From: Linanthus parryae
Lineage: Eukaryota > Streptophyta > Magnoliopsida > Ericales > Polemoniaceae
DNA: 64,000 nucleotides
Assembly: GCA_023055425.1 (NCBI GenBank)
Contig: JALGPY010000002.1
Span: 50,491,321-50,555,320, forward strand
Direction of reading: 5' to 3'
The position numbers and the translations under genes are program-made. The notes below the pieces were generated by a model, which was given only the letters and a program-made list of their open reading frames with translations, was not told where the DNA came from and searched no databases. Shown piece by piece: positions 34,485 through 45,887 of this stretch. How positions within the stretch are numbered: the stretch's first letter is position 1; each line of letters starts with the position of its first letter.

Positions 34485-35025
34485 TCAGTTTTTTGACCCG
34501 TCCACCTCAATCAGTCCGCTGGGTATCCCACTTTGCTGCATTTGCTGCTGATGGAAACACGAGTCCACTACTTCATTGCTCTTCAATCCAGCATCAAATT
34601 CAAGAGCCAACCTGTTAACTTCTCTGTTGATGCCTTTTGTTGTTAGGAACAGTAACCGTAACTTTCATTTCATCAGTTACAGTTACTACCCCTTGTTCTG
34701 TGATTTCTCTACTACAAGCGCGGCTTGATAGATAGCTTCCTTCTCCAAACTCGCCTGTTATCCTTCTAACGGGCTCAATTGATTCATCTGCAGCGATAGC
34801 ACCCAGTTCAAAATTAAGAACAATACTGTAAGAAGTACTGACAGAATTGAAAGCAATTCTAGGATACTCTTAAGAGAAAAAGGCTACATTGAAGTTCAGA
34901 AAATAGAAGTTAAACAGGTAGAGGCTATACTCACGTAGAGAAACTTTGTCCGTTTATGGCAGGTTGTATCTCAATCAGCAGTGCTGACAACTTTCCAAAG
35001 AACTGAAGGAGAAGTGGAAGCATCT
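34485..35025 (-). CDS. Unidentified plant gene, last two visible exons (one frameshift)
   Basis: Exon a (34935-35025) reads 'MLPLLLQFFGKLSALLIEIQ' then 'PAINGQSFS'. It ends at a consensus donor (TCTCTAC/gtgagt) and is joined through a 109-bp U-rich intron (34826-34934, ending cttacag) to exon b, starting at 34825. The joined frame continues 'TIVLNFELGAIAADESIEPV', 'RRITGEFGEGSYLSSRA' and on to 'VTVTVPNNK', then meets a TAA at 34615-34617. Shifting by one base in the AAAA run at 34635-34638 opens 49 more codons ('GINREVNRLALEFDAGLKSN' and onward) to a TGA at 34485-34487. Good splice sites and sustained protein-like sequence argue for a real gene; the single-base slip suggests a recent pseudogene or a homopolymer error. 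I do not recognise the family. Upstream exons were not found. Confidence 0.5.
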
Positions 35026-35075
35026 CTGTAGAACAGGTCATATTAGAGCATCTCTGTAGAACAGGTCATATTAGA
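35020..35075. repeat. 28-bp tandem duplication over the exon a acceptor
   Basis: The unit beginning 'gcatctctgtagaacaggtc' occurs at 35020-35047 and again at 35048-35075 with no mismatch seen. On the minus strand it duplicates the splice acceptor 'ttctacag/agatgct'. Confidence 0.95.
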
Positions 35076-35830
35076 GATCGTATTAGATGTACCATTGTTG
35101 AAAACACAACTCCAAAAATCATTTACTGTCGTCCTAGTTTGGTTTTTCTCCGGTTGTATTATTGCTCTTCCGTTTCATACGGTGTTTTCGAAATTTAGCA
35201 AAAAATATGATGATATACTGGTAATTATAAATTAGAAGTCTAAAAATGCAGAGGAAAACAATGCAAATTATTTCTGACCTGCATTTTATTAGACATCCCT
35301 ATTAAAATTTGCGTAAATCTTGAATCAGTCAACATTTAATAAAATAGACACGACGATGTGAACTAAAATGGATCTGCGATGAATGCAATTCAGTGGGAGG
35401 AAAGTACGATATTCAAAACCGCTTAGAGATAAATAGGATTGTTTCATAAAGAGATGAAGAACGAACTCCTTCTGCACGTCCTAGGACACCAAACTTCCTC
35501 ATGGAGCTAAATAGGATTGTTAAGGTCGCCTAAACTTAATCTACTTCAAAAATTCGAATGAAGCCCAGCTCTATGGAAAAATCTATGCAAGAATGGAGAT
35601 CCAGCCAAGTTCTATAATAAACCAATGCTAGTCTCTAATGGTGTTCGCACCTGGGCCCAGAGCCAGGGTTGAAGGGTGTGTTTTGTTAAGTCAAGAAAAA
35701 CCAATAGGAACTTCGTAAAAAATGTTACGGATTTGGAAATGAGAAATAAACTATAAACTTAAAATCATAACATAATTCTACGTCTTACTTTGCTGTTTTC
35801 TAGATCTAATTCCATCCTTCTTTGTTGATT
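35076..35830. other. Non-coding, intron or intergenic
   Basis: No open frame of interest and no further exon was found. The phrase 'aaataggattgtt' occurs twice (about 35430 and 35510) with related flanks, a small local duplication. Nothing else is recognised. Confidence 0.5.
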
Positions 35831-36266
35831 GTTCAAACCTATGTTACCAGAAATGTGGTACGCTGCGGTACATGGGACGGGAACGGGAAAGGCAATAGAT
35901 GCCGATACGGGGTACGCTAGGGGTAGCTTCTCGGGAACGTTGTCCAGGACGGAATACAATTACTAGGAACGAGGAGCACTATTTGGGAACAATTTTCCCT
36001 CGAGTTACCTAAAAAGTTCAACAGTATCAATTTAAGTAGTTTCGTACTTCCATTCTCAAATCCAGTTATCATGATAACATAACATTCCATAAATATAAGT
36101 ACCACTAAAACTAGTAATATAAACACGTCAATTATGTACTCACTCTACGAAACGTTGGGGTCGATGCTTTCTGCGTTTCAGGTCGAAAATGTACCCTGTT
36201 TCGGTACGTACGACTCGGAACGAGAAACACGGCTACTTTTACGTTTCTGGTAACATAGGTTCAAAC
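35831..36266. mobile_element. Small hAT-like MITE (35839-36258)
   Basis: The 420-bp insertion has an 8-bp TSD, GTTCAAAC (35831-35838 and 36259-36266), and inverted termini CTATGTTACCAGAAA at the left with its reverse complement TTTCTGGTAACATAG at the right. Inside both ends are 'ggtacg', 'cgggaacg' and 'gaaacacgg' words in opposite orientations. There is no transposase frame. TSD length points to hAT. Confidence 0.85.
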
Positions 36267-36800
36267 TTCAAACCAGTCCATGGAAACACTTTCTTATATG
36301 TCGTGATTATGCTTGTTTGAATGAAATAGACTGGTTAAGTTTTCAATAGAGAAATGCCTCTGCTGAATATTCATCACTCCATGTAAAGATGAGATCTTAC
36401 AAAACGCTTTATCACAAAATATATGTATACACTAACATTTTCAATAATTGTTTAAATGTTCACAAATATCTTTTTTCGAGAATAATATTGCCCATGCATA
36501 ATCTTTTCCCACTAACCCACCCTGCAGGTACATTTATCAACATTACTATTATTCCAATATATTAATTTATTTCAGAATAAAAATAGTCATTTAGACATGC
36601 CAGGTCCATTCATAGGTGGTTTGCATGCGACTCATTGAAAATTCGTAACATATTTTCTTCAATATTTTGTGTGATCATGAATGCATAAATGAAAGCTAAT
36701 TTTAATCTGAAGAAGAAGACCTATACATTAATACTCACAAAAATACTCAAAAGAATTGGCAAGTTAAAAACAGAAAAAATGATGTCTCGGCAGTGCATTC
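36267..36800. other. AT-rich sequence without recognised features
   Basis: No gene, RNA or repeat boundary is seen. The 110-aa plus frame beginning at 36689 runs into the repeat that follows and has no motif. Confidence 0.5.
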
Positions 36801-36839
36801 ACACAATGGCTTTATTTCGATATTCACTGTGTCAACTCG

Positions 36840-37140
36840 CTGGCAAGGAGGTGGGACTTCTCAACACGCCCCCTCACGTGTGGCATTCTTTCGCCTACAC
36901 GTGGATCTTTTGTCTACAGGTGATGGTGAGCACGTGGGTTGTTAGACCATTCACGTGTGTGAGACCTGGTCCGATACCATGTAAAGAATCCATGGGGTTC
37001 CACCTCAAAGCCAATTGGTGAGCACATGGGTTGTTAGACCATTCACGTGTGCGAGACCTGGTCCGATACCATGTAAAGAATCAATGGGGTTCCACCTCAA
37101 AGCCAATTGGTTTTGAGGTGGAACCCCATGGGTTCTTTTT
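36840..37140 (-). mobile_element. TRIM-like element remnant with 92-bp tandem repeat and palindrome
   Basis: A 92-bp unit is repeated at 36926-37017 and 37018-37109 with a few mismatches. Each unit contains 'ggtccgatacca' (36968-36979, 37060-37071), whose reverse complement TGGTATCGGACC resembles the tRNA-Met PBS TGGTATCAGAGC and is preceded on the minus strand by 'tttaca', as at an LTR end. The second unit runs into a 46-bp near-perfect palindrome (37084-37129) with 18-bp arms around CCAATTGG. Short LTR-like hairpins next to a Met PBS and no coding capacity suggest a terminal-repeat retrotransposon in miniature; the E-box/CACGTG words left of it (36880-36935) may belong to it. Boundaries are uncertain. 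Confidence 0.5.
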
Positions 37141-37298
37141 CATACACAAAGAACGCCACATCAGATCCATCTCATGAACGTGCTTCACCTATTCTCCATA
37201 ATCTATACTCCAACTTCCTTTTACAATTATCTCTAAACATATAGGTTATAAACATAACCAAAATAACACCCACCCGATAATGTCACTTGAAGATAACT

Positions 37299-37350
37299 AA
37301 CTAGCTCTTCCCTTTTTTGGTTTAAAAAAAAAAAACTAGCTCTTTCCTTT
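37299..37350. mobile_element. Short retroposition footprint with poly(A)
   Basis: 'aactagctcttcccttt' (37299-37315) is repeated as 'aactagctctttccttt' (37334-37350). Between the copies lies 'tttggttt' plus about 12 As. A flanking direct repeat of this size around a few bases ending in poly(A) is what target-primed reverse transcription leaves when the element is nearly all lost to 5' truncation. One mismatch between copies is expected with age. Confidence 0.5.
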
Positions 37351-38149
37351 CATATCAAGAAATCATAAGTCTTTTGTTTATGAATAATGACGTCCACATT
37401 GCTAATCCATGCCATTTAAATTCCCTTGGTGCTTCTTTCCAACAGGTCTCTCCAAGGTTCTTGCATCATTTCAATTCGAACATAATCACGAAAAGGATAA
37501 ATAAAAACTCCACAAGTTAAATCCAAGAATAATTACACAGCCAGCTTAACACTACCTTAACCTACAGTGTTGTTTTATGTAATCAAACTTTCCAATATAA
37601 ATATTAGATATGATTGCAATAATGTGCGACATGCACTTCAATGGTTAAAAACAAAAGATTTTACGTCTTAAACTCGGAAAAGGCTCATTCAAGAGACATG
37701 CACGTAAAAGAGTTATTATATTCTTCTTCAACACTAAAAGTCCCAGACCTCTTTTCCATTTTCTTTGATTCATTGCCTTCTCTTTTCAACTGCTCAGTCA
37801 CTAGTAAACTTCCAACCAATAATAAGGAAGAAGCTACTCATGAATCCCATAAACTTAAGTCACTAACAACATTCAAACTTTACCTTTCATTGCCTCATCC
37901 TTCTTCCAAAAATGAACTTTACAGATTCCCATTAACTTAAGGCACTCATGGATTTTCCCCATGGTTCTCTCGGAGCCTTTTTTTTTGCTTCTCTCGTACT
38001 CGCATCTTGTAACAATCACCAAACCTTGCTTTTCACCTATTAAAGTACCTAAAATGCTTAACTTCTTCTATTATACGATTAACTAATGTGTTTCTAGTCA
38101 TAAAGGGATGGTTACTTTGTACCTCTCAGTTATCTATGATCCCTTCTCC
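37351..38149. other. AT-rich sequence without recognised features
   Basis: A 99-aa plus frame at 37641-37940 has no motif and no supporting signal. Style and composition resemble the array that starts at 38.6 kb, but no repeat match was established. Confidence 0.4.
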
Positions 38150-38309
38150 TCAAAAAGGGCTGATTGTCAAGGGAAGTAAATGGGCTGTCAGGCCCTCAGA
38201 GAGTAAGAACTCAAATTGAGTGGTCAATTTCCCAATGAAGATACTGACATGAATCTGTAAGGGAGCTGGGGGCCCTACCTTCAGTAGAACCTTCAAAGAG
38301 TTTGTGACA

Positions 38310-38510
38310 AAAATTGGAAGGAGGTGAGCCAAGACAGTTAGTGCTTCCCTTTGTGACTGATCCGGCGGCCTTTGCTGGAGGATTTTGGCTGATTTGGAAT
38401 AGTACAGAGATCAATTGTGATGTGCTGGTTGTCTCTCAGCAGGAGATTCACGCAGTATCAGGATGGCTCACCAGCTTGCTAAGGGGGGATGCAAGGACTC
38501 TGTTGCACTC
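38310..38510 (+). pseudogene. LINE endonuclease relic on the plus strand
   Basis: The plus frame contains 'FAGGFWLIWNSTEINCDVLV' followed by 'SQQEIHAV', which fits the GFSGGIWLLWN strand and following Q.IH segment of plant LINE endonucleases. LINE-Y has the corresponding 'GGLWFLWNSREVQVDIVSS' in its own frame. Only about 60 codons are recognisable and neither side continues as LINE. Orientation is opposite to LINE-X and LINE-Y, so it is a separate old insertion. Confidence 0.6.
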
Positions 38511-40329
38511 TTGTGCCAATTTATGCAGGAGATCTACTTCAAAATGACTGTAGTGGGGTTTAATACCCAGGATGATTGGTTCTTTGTTGTTATGTATGCC
38601 TAATTTACCAAAAATCAAAAAGTAAATATATAACTCATAATCTCCAACAATCAAGATAACAACCTTTTTCCCTCTGAATTCAAGCCCAAGAATCAAAAGC
38701 CTGCCAGCCGAATTCCTTCGCTGCCCTCTTTCAGCAGTTCTACTCCTCCTGTGACTCATATAAAATCAAAACATGGAAAACAGAGGTAGATGGTACTAAC
38801 AAATATTTGCAAATAGCATGCAAGATAGAATCAAATGCCATTAATACCCCCACATAATATCATTTTAGATTAAAATATGTCTCCATCACTAAAATCAAAC
38901 AACCAAAGCAAGGAGTAAGCATTACACTTAACCTGTGTCTCACAACAGCTCAACCAAATAAAAATAAACAATCCCTAAAACCTCGATGATATTTTTGATC
39001 AATCCATGTTATTGTGCAAACTCAATATATCGCGGCAGCAACATATGACATGAAATTTGATTCGTAAACAAATAATTCTCATGAAATCAAGAGACCAGGA
39101 CGCAACTCCAGAACTTCTCCAAGAGACATGCAAACAAAGACTAGCATAAAATATCCTCTGAAAGCACCCAACTTCTTTGATTCATCTAAGCGACTAAGCC
39201 TCGGTCTCCATTTCTACTCAATTGGTTGCTAGCAAAATTCTTATTAACGAAAAGATCAAAACAAGTAGATCAGTCATGAACATAGCTCTCCCACGGGTTT
39301 TCGTCACTTCCCTCGAATCCATATTGTTCTATCCCATGGATACGAATAAGACCCACACTCTCAGCCTCCTAACAAATAACCAAGTTAGACCATTGCCCGA
39401 ACCTCAAATACATTCACCTCAGACACAAAATATTATATTACTAAAACCCCAAGAATGACCTCCAACAGACTTGCTAATAAAATATCATTTCACACCTCTG
39501 AAACTAGGAAAGTCCTTTTCTTCTTATGTTCCTCGCGTAGCTAATAAGTTTGCTAGTCATAATTTCATGAAGGCGATTCTCTTAATACATTCCATCACTA
39601 CCCTACAGTCCTTCCTACTTAACAAGATCAACCCTAAGAGACCGAAGATGGATTTTCTCCCTGCTTCTTTACAAGCTTGGTTTGTCTTTTCCAACTCATT
39701 TCTTCTAATCTCTCAACCAAAAAAGTCAACAATCTAACATATACTCACAGATTATTCTGACAAATGAGGATTATGATTGCAATGCTTCCACGAAATTGAC
39801 ATAACTGGTCTGTTTCATACAACCCTATCACATAACCACAGGAACCTAGCTAAAACTTGTGAAATGATCTGTGTATCACCATTCATCTAACATCAACCCA
39901 GTTCTACCATATATCTGAAAACCTTCACTGAACATTTTTTCAAGATAAACAGACTACAACCACGTTTAACCATCAAAACAAAAAAATAGTTGAAAACACG
40001 GACTGCAATGCTTCCTTAGGCAATACCATATCAAAATTCCAAACTTTCTCCGTACGGGACTTCCAACACTGGAAAGCATAATATGTACTGAGTCTCACAC
40101 TCTCATCACAGGACAACCAGATAGAAGTTAACTCTCCCATTAGTCTCTATGACATCTTCGAACAATAGTTTAGTGCCAAAATCACAAAAGTAGTAAATTG
40201 CGGTAGTTTCAGGTAAGTAATCACAAAATCACAAACAGTTCTCTTAAATTCAAGAAAATAAGGAACTTAAACACCAAAAACCCTCTAGCAATAGACAAGT
40301 AAAAAAGCAGTTCACTGAATAAGTTGATT

Positions 40330-41150
40330 CACGCGTTAAAATCCAAACTGACAGAACAAGAAAATTTTCCCATATTTTCCTTTGTCCTCCTGCTTCAAGA
40401 GTCCCACCATTATCCCCTACAAAGACAAAAAAGACGTGTTATTTTCAGCTGAAAATACACCCTCAAAACTTAGTCTCTCATTTTTTCCTTTTCAGCAATT
40501 TTCTCACTTCATCCATCATCATCCTTTTGAGTTTCTTTCTGGACCTATAATCTCGCACCCGAACCACAATAGACTGCTTAGACATTTACTAAAAGCTTAT
40601 TACCTGTTCCTCAAAAAAAAAAAAAAAAAAAAAAAAAGCTTATTACCTAAATGCATGTCACTTAAATATTCGTCCGCATTTCTTTTGAGTAATTTCTTCC
40701 ATATACAAGTTCTGAACCGAACCGAAACAAAACCATTGATAACCATGAAATATCTATTAATTCCAAAATTTCACCCTACTTAACATTCATTCATGATTGC
40801 CAAAACTGCAGCATAAGTTAGCTAAAAGAAGCAACTGTCATAACAAGACATGTTGATCCCATTACCAATCCAATCTTAGGAGCACTCGCGTATAACTTCT
40901 TAATTATCTTTACGAACCACAATCACAGGATGTGTATCCTAGACTGACCATTTGAAGATCAAACTCAAGTGAAAATAATGGTCCATGCCTCGTCCTTGTT
41001 CCTTTCCTGTCTCCCTTTTCACTATTTATTTTATAAAAGACATAAAAATACAGTGCAACTCAGAAACAAGGATGCTTTAAAGGATGCGCTTGTAATGCAT
41101 TTATCCCAGGAAGAAACACGCAGGAAAAATCACAATAGCAACCTATATAA
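40330..41150. repeat. Array module S, copy 1
   Basis: About 0.8 kb with the order 'ctgaataagttgattca', 'cttcatccatc.tcatcctt', 'gaaccacaata.actgctta', 'ttcaccctac', 'cacaggatgtgtatcc'. It aligns by eye with copies at about 42880-43720 (closest), 53210-54010 and 57170-58060. Confidence 0.75.
40591..40648. mobile_element. Ultra-truncated retroposon insertion (7 nt plus poly-A)
   Basis: AAAAGCTTATTACCT (40591-40605) is repeated at 40634-40648. Between them are only GTTCCTC (40606-40612) and about 21-25 As. The homologous place in module S copy 2 (43146-43165) reads 'aaaagctaatttacct' without any insertion, giving a paralogous empty site. This is the footprint expected of LINE-type reverse transcription that stopped almost at once. 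Confidence 0.75.
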
Positions 41151-41388
41151 ATAACAAACGATTCTCATGAATTCAAGAGACTAGGACTCAACTCCAGAAC
41201 TCCTTCAAGAGACATGAAAACAAAACCAAACATAAAATTTCTTATCAACAAAAAGATCAAAGCAAGTAGATCATTCACGAACAGAGATCTCCCACAGGTT
41301 TTCGTCATTTCCCTTGAATCCTCATTGTTTTTCCCCATGGATAAGAATAAGACCCACACTCTCAGGCTCTCTCATCCTAACAAATTTC

Positions 41389-42060
41389 CAAGTTGCAACA
41401 CAAACATTGCCTCTAACCTATTTAATGATCAGAAATGCCGGACTTGATTATCACCTCAGATACAAAATATTATGACTAAAACCTCAAGAATGATCCTCAG
41501 AAAGTCCTCTTGTTCTGTTCCCCCGTAGCTAATAAGTTGCTAGTCATAATTTCAAGAAGGAGATTCTCTTAATATTTTCCATCATTCCCTTACAGGTGTT
41601 CTTCTTCCTAAGATCAACCCTACGAGTCCGAAAAGGAATTTTCTCCTTGCTTCTTCACAAGTTGGTTCATATCTTCCAACTCATTTCTTCTACTCTCCAT
41701 TATTATCTCTCAGCCAATAGAGTCAAGTTGCAACACAAACATTGCCTCTAACCTATTTAATGATAGAAATGCCGGACTTGATTATCACCTCAGATACAAA
41801 ATATTATGACTAAAACCACAAGAATGATCCTCAGAAAGTCCTCTTGTTCTGTTTCCCCCGTAGCTAATAAGTTGCTAGTCATAATTTCAAGAAGGAGATT
41901 CTCTTAAAATTTTCCATCATTCCCTTACAGGTGTTCTTCTTCCTAAGATCAACCCTACGAGACCAAAAAGGAATTTTCTCCCTGCTTCTTCACAAGTTGG
42001 TTCATATCTTCCAACTCATTTCTTCTACTCTCCATTATTATCTCTCAGCCAATAGAGTCA
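41389..42060. repeat. 335-bp tandem duplication inside the array
   Basis: The stretch beginning 'agttgcaacacaaacattgc' occurs at 41391 and again at 41726 and stays near-identical for the whole unit. It is much more similar than the array units are to each other, so it is a recent event. Confidence 0.92.
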
Positions 42061-42879
42061 ACAAACCAACAAATTCACATAGATTTTTTCTGAGAAAATG
42101 AGGATTATGATCGTGATACTTCCACCAAATTGAGATAACTCGTCTGTTTCATACAACCCTAGGAACCTAGATAAAACTTGTGAAATGATCTGTGTATCAC
42201 CATTCATTTAACATCAAACCAATTATACCACATATCTCACAACCTTCATGGAGCAATTTTTTCAAGATAAACAGATTACCGCATTCACATTCACATAAAC
42301 CCATTTCTTCCCATGGGTTATTGTAATTTTTACAGAACAAACACGAGATTTCAAGTCCAGAAAGATCTGCACTACAGAAACGCAAACACAACAGTGCATA
42401 ATCATAAATTCCGACCAACTGACATTTCTAGCGTCTTCTCCATTTTCTATAATCCTCGGTCATAACTAACTTCCAGATGAAACCTTCAATAAGTAGTAAG
42501 ATAACAACCACCTTTAACCATCAAAAACAAAAACATAGTTGAAAACACCGACAGCAATGCTTGCTTACGTACTACCATTTCATAATTCCAAGCTTTCTCC
42601 GTACATGACTCCAAACACAAAAAAGGGCATAATACGTACTGTCTCCCACTCTCACCACAGATCAACCAAATAAAAGTTAACTCATTCATGAGACTCTATG
42701 ATATCTTTTGAACAATAGTTTAGAGGCAAAAATTACAAAATTAGTATATTGCGGTAGTTTCTTACTTGGAACTTTTCACCACACGAATAAACAGTTTTCT
42801 TAAATTCACGAAAAAGAGGACATAAACACCAAAAACCCTCGTACAAGAGACATGCCAACAAAGCACTTCACTGAATAAG

Positions 42880-43720
42880 TTGATTCATGTGTAAAAATCC
42901 AAACCGACAGAAAAAGGAAATTTGACAATTCTTTTTCCTTTGTCCTCCAGATTCAAGGAATCCGGCCATTTTTCCTTCCTTTCGAAGACAAAATGAAGTA
43001 TGTTATTTTCAACTGAAAATACACCCTCATAACTCAGTCTCTTTTTCTCCTTTTCAGCCATTTTCACTTCATCCATCCTCATCCTTGAGTTACTTTCTGG
43101 ACCTATAATCTCATACCCGAACCACAATAAACTGCTTAGATATTTACTAAAAGCTAATTTACCTAAATGCATGTCACTTAATGGTTCGTCAGCAATTCTT
43201 TTGAGTAATTTCTTCCACATACAAGTTCTGAACCAAACCGAAACAAACCCATTGATATCTATTAATTCCTAAATTTCACCCTACGTAAGATTCATTCATG
43301 ATTCCCAAAACTGCCAGCATAAGTTAGCTAACATAAGCAACTGCCATAATAATACATGTTGATCCCACCATGCTAATCCAATCTTAGTAACACTATGCAT
43401 AAGTGTCCTAATTATCTTTACCAATCTCAATTTCGCATAAAGTTTCCTACAAAATGAATCCCAATTACCAATCTTATACGAAATGAAGAGAAGTAAAAAC
43501 ATTGAAATCAATCACAGGATGTGTATCCAAGCCTGACCATTTGAAGCTCAAACTCAAGTAAAAATATTGGTCCAAGCCTCAACCTAGCTCATTTCCTGTC
43601 TTCCGTTTTGTTATTTATTTCATGTAAGACACATAAAATTTCAGTGCAACTCTGAAACAGGTATGCTTCAAAGGAAACCCTTGTAATGCATTTATCCCAG
43701 TCCGAAAAACACACAGGAAA
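42880..43720. repeat. Array module S, copy 2
   Basis: Closest relative of copy 1, aligned nearly end to end ('ctgaataagttgattca' through 'aatgcatttatcccag'). Confidence 0.75.
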
Positions 43721-45870
43721 AATAAAAAAAAAAACGTGTGCCAAATGGCTTCATTCCTCCAAATTCATGTCCACAATTCAAAACCCAACCAACTAAATTG
43801 CCTCGCTGTTTTCTTCCTGGCGTTTTTACTGCTTCTATACGTTATGTAAGCTTGAAAAACAGACACCAAATGAACATGTACTAACTCATAGTGAATAATA
43901 GAACGGTTGAGAACGCGACTGCAATGCTGACCCAATAGCTAACAAGTTCCCCAAAAACAGAAAGAAGCAAGGAAATCACTCAAGAATGTAGTTTTTTCCC
44001 GCTGCTTCTTCGTTTTCCATCAATCCCTCATTGTTATTCCCAAACTATACAATTAACTCGGCCAGCTAAACTTTCCTCTGGTTCACACCAAACCTTGTCT
44101 TAAAGCCCAATTATATTCACTAAGTGAGATAGGGAAAACAAACATGAAAATCGCCGTCGTTACATGACTTAAACTTTATTTCTCTCGTTAGAATTATATG
44201 GCTTAAATCCAAAGATTGGTCCAACAAAAGACACCCAGAAAATATCTATTAAATCCATGAATCCGAATTCTGCCTGGTTTCATATTTTATTCCATACTTG
44301 GCTAATAAGTTTCTAGCCAGAAATGAACTAAGTTAGCGCTGTTGCCATGTTGTGTCATTACCCTTCTATCCATCTTCATTCTTCATAAGTTCAACCAGCA
44401 AGAGACGTACATTTAAGCCAAAGAAATTTTCTCCCTGCTTTTTCCCAATCCTAATTTCTTTCGTCCATTCTTATATTAGCTAACTTTAGATGTTTCTTAG
44501 TCAATAACATAGACAACAAACCAACATGTTCTCATAGATTTTCTGAAAAGAAATATGATTCCAACGCTTCCCCCAACCTCAAACCACTTTTATTTCATGC
44601 AGCTCTAGCAGATAACACCTTTAACCTAGCTAAAACCTAGTCAAATTCGTCGTTCATCAAACACAAAATTAATTATATCAGATATCTCAAAACTTCTATT
44701 GACTAATTTTCAAAAAGCAAACAGAACTACAGAGTCACATGAACACATTTATTCCCCTTTCTACTGAGCAATTAAAGAACAACTACCAGTTTTGAACTCC
44801 ATTCAGATTTGACAACTGTATCTATCAAAAAATGACATTTCCAGCATCATCTCCAATTTCAACATTCCCCGTTTTTCTTTCACGACTAACTTTGAATTAC
44901 TAACTTCCAGAAAAACCTCAACAAAATTAGTACGATTACAACCACATTTAATAAACAAATATGTGTATATGAAGCATAGTTGCTTGTTTTCCTCAATTCT
45001 CATGTCAAGTTTCAAAAGTCTGCAAAATAAATTCCCACACTGCTTTCTTCCTGAAGTTTTATTGTTCAGATACCCTCCAAATATAGACACCAAATGGCGA
45101 TGGTTTAACTCTTAGCTAACAGCAGCAAAGTTGAAAGAACTGCAATTCATGGCCACATGATAACATTTCAAAGTTCCTCCATAGTTAAAATCCAAACACA
45201 AGAACAAAACAAAGTTTTGCATAACCACATTCTGTATCTCACCAGAAGACAACCAAATAGACTTCCGCCTACCTCTGATATCTAACAATAACTTTGGCTA
45301 GCCTTTAATTTTTCAGCAACTAATTTATTATCTTGCGCCAGTTACACATGACTTAAACTACACCTCATAACTAGACAGTTCTATGCAAGAGACTAAATCA
45401 CTTGAAATCCAATTAGGCTCCCTCTGAGAAACATGCAAGCAAAGCACCACATAAAAACTGACCACTGAAGGTACAAAACATTCTTAACTAGTACTAAGCT
45501 ACAATTAGTGTTTCTTCCCAATCGTTCGTAAAATGACAAGTCTTTAGTACACGAAAAGATAAAAGCAAGTAATTTATTCATGAACATAGCCAATAGCACA
45601 GTAAAGAACCAACATACTTACAGAGATTTCCTTGAAAATGAAGGAATATGATACTGCTATTTCTCCAACGTCACACAACTCCTATGTTTGATGCATAACT
45701 ATTACATACACCCAGGAACCTAGGTAAAAGCTTGCACAAATTCATCTGCGTGTCACCATTCATCAGACGTCAAATCAATTCGATCACATATCGCAAAGCC
45801 GATTATCAACAAAAAATATCTCAACCTTTATTTGAACAAACAAAACGAATGTGCAACACAAAGTTACATA

Positions 45871-45887
45871 CCCCCCCCCCCCCCCCC
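45871..45887. repeat. C17 homopolymer
   Basis: Seventeen consecutive Cs inside an array unit, likely unstable in length. Confidence 0.97.

Noticed and set aside
36926..37109. CRISPR-like repeats
   Set aside because: Only two adjacent repeats, no spacers of regular size and a plant context. No CRISPR array exists in the window.
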